Origin: Pseudomonas sp. SST3 | GTDB lineage: Bacteria; Pseudomonadota; Gammaproteobacteria; Pseudomonadales; Pseudomonadaceae | Direction of reading: 5' to 3' | Assembly: GCF_003325755.1 (NCBI RefSeq) | Contig: NZ_QORI02000001.1 | Location: forward strand, 186,001-250,000 | Length of the DNA stretch: 64,000 nucleotides | Shown here: positions 61,014 to 64,000 of the stretch, piece after piece | Layout of the letters: the number at the start of each line of letters is the position of its first letter | Position numbering within the stretch: the stretch's first letter is position 1 | Notes under the pieces: generated by a model | The model's input: the letters and a program-made list of their open reading frames with translations, nothing else | Told to the model about the DNA's origin: nothing | Database searches by the model: none | Program-made: the position numbers and the translations under genes

Positions 61014-61492
61014 ACAGCCAAAACGAAACCGGTGCGGTAGGCAAGCACATGTTGCGAGTGATGGCACCCGCCGCGCTGCTGCTGTGGGCTTTCGTGGCGA
61101 TGGGCACCACCGGCAACACGTCGTCCAAACTCGATGGCCGCTACAGCTCTAGCGGGCATGTCCTGCTGAGCGACGGTACAGCGGTCAAAGTCAGTCAGAG
61201 CCTGGTCTTCAACAAGGGACGTTTCTACTCGATGACTCGCAACTCGCCGGCAATCGTCGAGGCGTCTGGGCGGCTGGAGACGGATCTGCTGGGCCGGGCA
61301 TCGCTGGTGGTGGAAGAAGGCCAGGTTCATGGGCTGGGACCGCAGGACCAGCTGGACGACGAGCTGATGTTCAACCTGTTCTACGGCTCTCACAAGGGCG
61401 CCCGGATTACGCTCGAACAGGTCGGCGCCTGCCTATACGGTGTCGAAACCCAGCAGGTCTATTGCGCCGACGATCACCCTCACCGCGGCTAA
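61010..61492 (+). CDS. Small membrane partner of the ToxR-like regulator
   Basis: 160 aa. A hydrophobic helix (MLRVMAPAALLLWAFVAMG, about residues 14-32) anchors a periplasmic domain whose C-terminus has a cysteine pair (GACLYGVETQQVYCADD). Its ATG overlaps the regulator stop, so the two are translationally coupled. Layout resembles ToxS or TcpH partners that protect or tune ToxR-type proteins, but no sequence family is recognised. Confidence 0.6.
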   Translation: MNSQNETGAVGKHMLRVMAPAALLLWAFVAMGTTGNTSSKLDGRYSSSGHVLLSDGTAVKVSQSLVFNKGRFYSMTRNSPAIVEASGRLETDLLGRASLVVEEGQVHGLGPQDQLDDELMFNLFYGSHKGARITLEQVGACLYGVETQQVYCADDHPHRG

Positions 61493-61642
61493 CGCACACC
61501 GCTGCCAGCGGTTGCGATGCGCCTGATAGCGGCGCAGGCCGGAATCGCGATATAGGCGCGGCAACCCACCCCATGCCTAGCCGTGAACATCAGCGCCTGA
61601 ACCAGTAACGGCGCTCGCATGATCCAGTCCCCGCGCCGCCAC

Positions 61643-61914
61643 TTCGCCAGCAAGCTGGCTCCTACAAACGGCATGTCGCTGAACCAACCGAAGCGTTCTT
61701 CCTGTTGCAGCGCCTGCCCATTACCCGCCTTGTAGGAGCGAGCTTGCTCGCGAACGAGGTGCAGCGAACTCCAAGGAGCCGGTCTGTGCAAATGCCCATT
61801 CGCCAGCAAGCTGGCTCCTACGAACGGCATATCTGCTGGACCCAACCCGAAATGCTGTTCCGGATGCCGGGCTAGGCATCGGCCTGTTCTTTAGGAGCGA
61901 GCTTGCTCGCGAAC
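61643..61914. repeat. Array of four REP palindromes
   Basis: Units at 61643-61667 and 61799-61823 (TTCGCCAGCAAGCTGGCTCC) alternate with units at 61731-61755 and 61891-61914 (TAGGAGCGAGCTTGCTCGCG), which are in the opposite orientation. They make two inverted REP pairs in the 486-bp gap between convergent genes. Such pairs are moved by RAYT transposases in Pseudomonas; no RAYT gene is in the window. Confidence 0.88.
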
Positions 61915-61978
61915 CGCTGCCAAAGATCAGTAGGGCGGGTGCACCCGCCGATGGCCCACGTAGCGCAGCCGCCCGACC

Positions 61979-62890
61979 TTAGCTGCCCTTTCCGTTATAG
62001 CTCGCCCCACTTTCGGAGAAGCGCACCTGGCCGTAGCTGTCGCCGAACAGCTCTTTGTACAATGCTTCGGCCGAGGCGGTCAGCAGCAGGATTTCCACCC
62101 GGCGGTTGGCGCCGTTCTGAGGGTCTTCGGGGTGCAGCGGCATGACATCGGCCTGCGCAGTCACCTGCAGAACCGAGCGTTCGGCCAGACCGGCATCGAC
62201 CAGGGCATTGCGCGCGCGCAGAGCGCGATCGCCGGAGAGATTCCAGTTGTTGTAGCCGTTCTTCTGCCGATAGGGCGTGCCATCGGTATGGCCGCTGATG
62301 ATCAGCTTGTTGTCCACTTTTTCCAGGACGCCGGCGAGTACGCCCAGCAGCTTCTGAAAGTGCGGGTTGAGCGTGGCACTGCCGCGCTGGAACATGAAGC
62401 GTTGCTGGTCGTCCTTGATCAGAATGCGCAGCCCCTGCGGGACCACATCCACTTCGAGGTTGGCCAGAGCGTCGACTTCGCTGGCGACCTCGCGCATCAG
62501 GTCGGCAAGCTTCTTCAGCTCCTCGGTCGAACCATAATTGTGGCTGCCGTCTTGCTCGCGCTTCGACTCGCTATCCTCTGTGTTTTCGGCCTGAGGCGGA
62601 CGCACCGGCATCCCGTCGAGTTCCAGCGGCGACCGGCTGGTGCCGTCGAAGATCCCCGCGCCGCCATCGACCAGCGGATTGCTTTCCATCTCGCCGTACG
62701 ACGGGTTGGATTTCTCCATTTGCGGCTGGATGATCCAGAGCACCATGAACAGCGCCATCATCGCCAGGGTGAAGTCGGCAAAGGCCACCTTCCAGGCACC
62801 GCCATGCTCGTCGCCGTGGCCCTTCTTGCTACGGCGCTTGATGATGATCTCGTGCTCGCCTCCGGCGCCGCCCTTGCCCCTGCTTTTCAT
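61979..62890 (-). CDS. Lateral motor protein MotB/LafU
   Basis: 303 aa. N-terminal plug and helix GGAWKVAFADFTLAMMALFMVLW carries the conserved stator Asp (AFADF). The C-terminal OmpA-type domain (LIISGHTDGTPYRQKNGYNNW, LSGDRALRARNAL, ANRRVEILLL) anchors it to peptidoglycan. It overlaps the motA-type gene by 4 bases. Its place next to a sigma-28 gene follows the lafS-lafT-lafU order of lateral systems. Confidence 0.9.
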   Translation of the reverse strand: MKSRGKGGAGGEHEIIIKRRSKKGHGDEHGGAWKVAFADFTLAMMALFMVLWIIQPQMEKSNPSYGEMESNPLVDGGAGIFDGTSRSPLELDGMPVRPPQAENTEDSESKREQDGSHNYGSTEELKKLADLMREVASEVDALANLEVDVVPQGLRILIKDDQQRFMFQRGSATLNPHFQKLLGVLAGVLEKVDNKLIISGHTDGTPYRQKNGYNNWNLSGDRALRARNALVDAGLAERSVLQVTAQADVMPLHPEDPQNGANRRVEILLLTASAEALYKELFGDSYGQVRFSESGASYNGKGS

Positions 62891-63759
62891 GCGGCGTCCC
62901 TTTCTTCCTCATACAGGGTCACCCATTTTTCCAGCTGACGGAAGGCGGGTTTGACGTCCTGTTCGATCAACTTGCGACCGGCGTCGACCGCCAGCAGTGT
63001 AGGCTTGCCGGCAACATGCGCCACCAAGGTTGTGCGCACGCATTCCAGGGCTGACAGCTCGGTCTTGATCCGCTGGCTCATGGCGTTGGACAGCGGATCC
63101 ATCAGGCAATAGCAGAAGAAGATGCCGAGGAAGGTGCCAACCAGGGCCGCCGCCACGTGGGCGCCAATTTCCGCAACGCTGCCGCCGATGCTGCCCATGG
63201 TGATGATGATGCCCATGATCGCGGCGAGAATACCGAAGCCGGGCATGGCCTCACCGATCTTGTGAAGGGAACGCGCCGGCTGCAGCAAAGCGTGCTCCAT
63301 GGCTTCGAGCTCCTGTTCGAGGAACCCTTCCAGTTCGTGGGCGGTAATCTTGCCCATGGCCATCAGCCGGAAGTTGTCGGCGATGAATGCCATCAGGTTA
63401 CGTTCTTGCAGGATCAGCGGGTAGCGGACGAAAAGATCGCTCTGCTCCGGCTCCTCGATATGCGAATCGAGTACCTTGAGACCACCGACATCGACCATTT
63501 CCAGCAGCTCATAGAGCAGCATCAGCAGCTGGCGCTGGAACTCCTCACCGCGACGCTGATAGGCGAAGACGCCCTTGATCTGGTGCAGCATCTCGATCAG
63601 CACTTCCTTGGGGTTGCCCACCACCAGGCTGCCGAGTGCGGCACCTAGGATGATGACCACCTCGGCCGGCTGCCAGAGCATGCGCATGTCGCCATTCGCC
63701 ATGGCGTAGCCGCCAAGCACGGCGCCAATGATGATGAATGCACCTATTACTTTCTGCAT
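62887..63759 (-). CDS. Lateral motor protein MotA/LafT
   Basis: 290 aa, four membrane helices. KVIGAFIIIGAVLGGYAMANG at the start, the loop LLYELLEMVDVGGLKVLDSH, charged rotor-contact region and TM3-TM4 (GFGILAAIMGIIITMGSIGG, ALVGTFLGIFFCYCLMDPLS) are MotA hallmarks. The 5' neighbour, 4 bases away, is the sigma-28 gene. Confidence 0.92.
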   Translation of the reverse strand: MQKVIGAFIIIGAVLGGYAMANGDMRMLWQPAEVVIILGAALGSLVVGNPKEVLIEMLHQIKGVFAYQRRGEEFQRQLLMLLYELLEMVDVGGLKVLDSHIEEPEQSDLFVRYPLILQERNLMAFIADNFRLMAMGKITAHELEGFLEQELEAMEHALLQPARSLHKIGEAMPGFGILAAIMGIIITMGSIGGSVAEIGAHVAAALVGTFLGIFFCYCLMDPLSNAMSQRIKTELSALECVRTTLVAHVAGKPTLLAVDAGRKLIEQDVKPAFRQLEKWVTLYEEERDAA

Positions 63760-63763
63760 GACG

Positions 63764-64000
63764 TTACTGACTCTTCTCGGTTAGGAAGCGACAGGCCTTA
63801 CCAATCGCCTGTTTGCTCAGCTGGCAGACCCGGGCATCGCTGACTTCCAGCACCAGGGCAATCTCTTTCAAACTCAATTCGTGCTGGTAATACAGCGTCA
63901 GCACCAGCCGCTCGCGTTCGTCCAGCCGCGCCAGCGCCTGTTCCAGCACGCGTTCCTTGATCAGGCGCTCCTCGAACAGCTCGGTGGTGTCGGGAAAATG
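63764..64000 (-). CDS. Sigma-28 family flagellar sigma factor, C-terminal part (FliA/LafS)
   Basis: 79 codons, cut by the window edge at its 5' side. Sigma region 4 is complete: RLDERERLVLTLYYQHELSL then KEIALVLEVSDARVCQLSKQ AIGKACRFL, the FliA/WhiG pattern. It precedes motA/motB-type genes by 4 bases, so it matches LafS of lateral systems, which drives the flagellin and motor genes. Confidence 0.88.
   Translation of the reverse strand, partial: HFPDTTELFEERLIKERVLEQALARLDERERLVLTLYYQHELSLKEIALVLEVSDARVCQLSKQAIGKACRFLTEKSQ

Overview
The window looks like a chromosome segment of a Pseudomonadaceae member, most likely the Stutzerimonas (Pseudomonas stutzeri) group. Reasons: high G+C, a zwf gene behind a HexR-type operator, an ectABCD-ask ectoine/hydroxyectoine operon, typical Pseudomonas REP palindromes, a Pf-type filamentous prophage, and a second (lateral-type) flagellar locus. 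The genus call rests on gene content and remembered protein families; no search was run.

Layout. 1-7.1 kb: zwf, a decayed reading frame, then the ectoine operon. This operon carries two single-base lesions: ectA has lost its stop and runs in frame into ectB, and ask is frameshifted near its 3' end. 7.1-17.6 kb: housekeeping genes (CtaG-like and DUF2243 membrane proteins, trhP/yegQ, a GGDEF-EAL protein, uvrD, an orphan TRAP solute-binding lipoprotein, a Tim44-like protein). 17.8-21.1 kb: selA-selB.

21,181-31,231: a 10.0 kb Pf-like filamentous prophage integrated inside selC (tRNA-Sec), which originally followed selB. The 39-bp att repeat is the 5' half of the tRNA up to the anticodon loop, so the working tRNA-Sec at 31,193-31,288 now has a phage-supplied 5' half and upstream region. 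The phage core runs xis - small proteins - ssDNA-binding protein - minor coat - CoaB - terminator - 23-aa protein - CoaA - pVI-like - Zot - Rep - Int. The attL end carries AT-rich cargo: a two-helix membrane protein translationally coupled to a Cas2/VapD-fold protein, followed by a second Cas2-like (SinR-type) protein. This is the best candidate in the window for an undescribed system.

31.4-47.0 kb: cfa, a universal stress protein with a SulP transporter, a DctB/DctD two-component pair, an ECF sigma factor with two YCII proteins and a SnoaL protein, a hybrid histidine kinase, an acyl-CoA dehydrogenase and a secreted lactonase. 47.0-64.0 kb: lateral-type flagellar genes: flgBCDEFGHIJKL plus a LafW-position gene on the minus strand, divergent flgA, flagellin lafA, a ToxR-like membrane regulator coupled to a small membrane partner, and motB/motA-type stator genes next to a sigma-28 gene cut by the window edge. 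Hook, rod, ring, filament, motor and sigma factor would together make an independent swarming flagellum; the export apparatus, cap and switch genes must lie outside the window.
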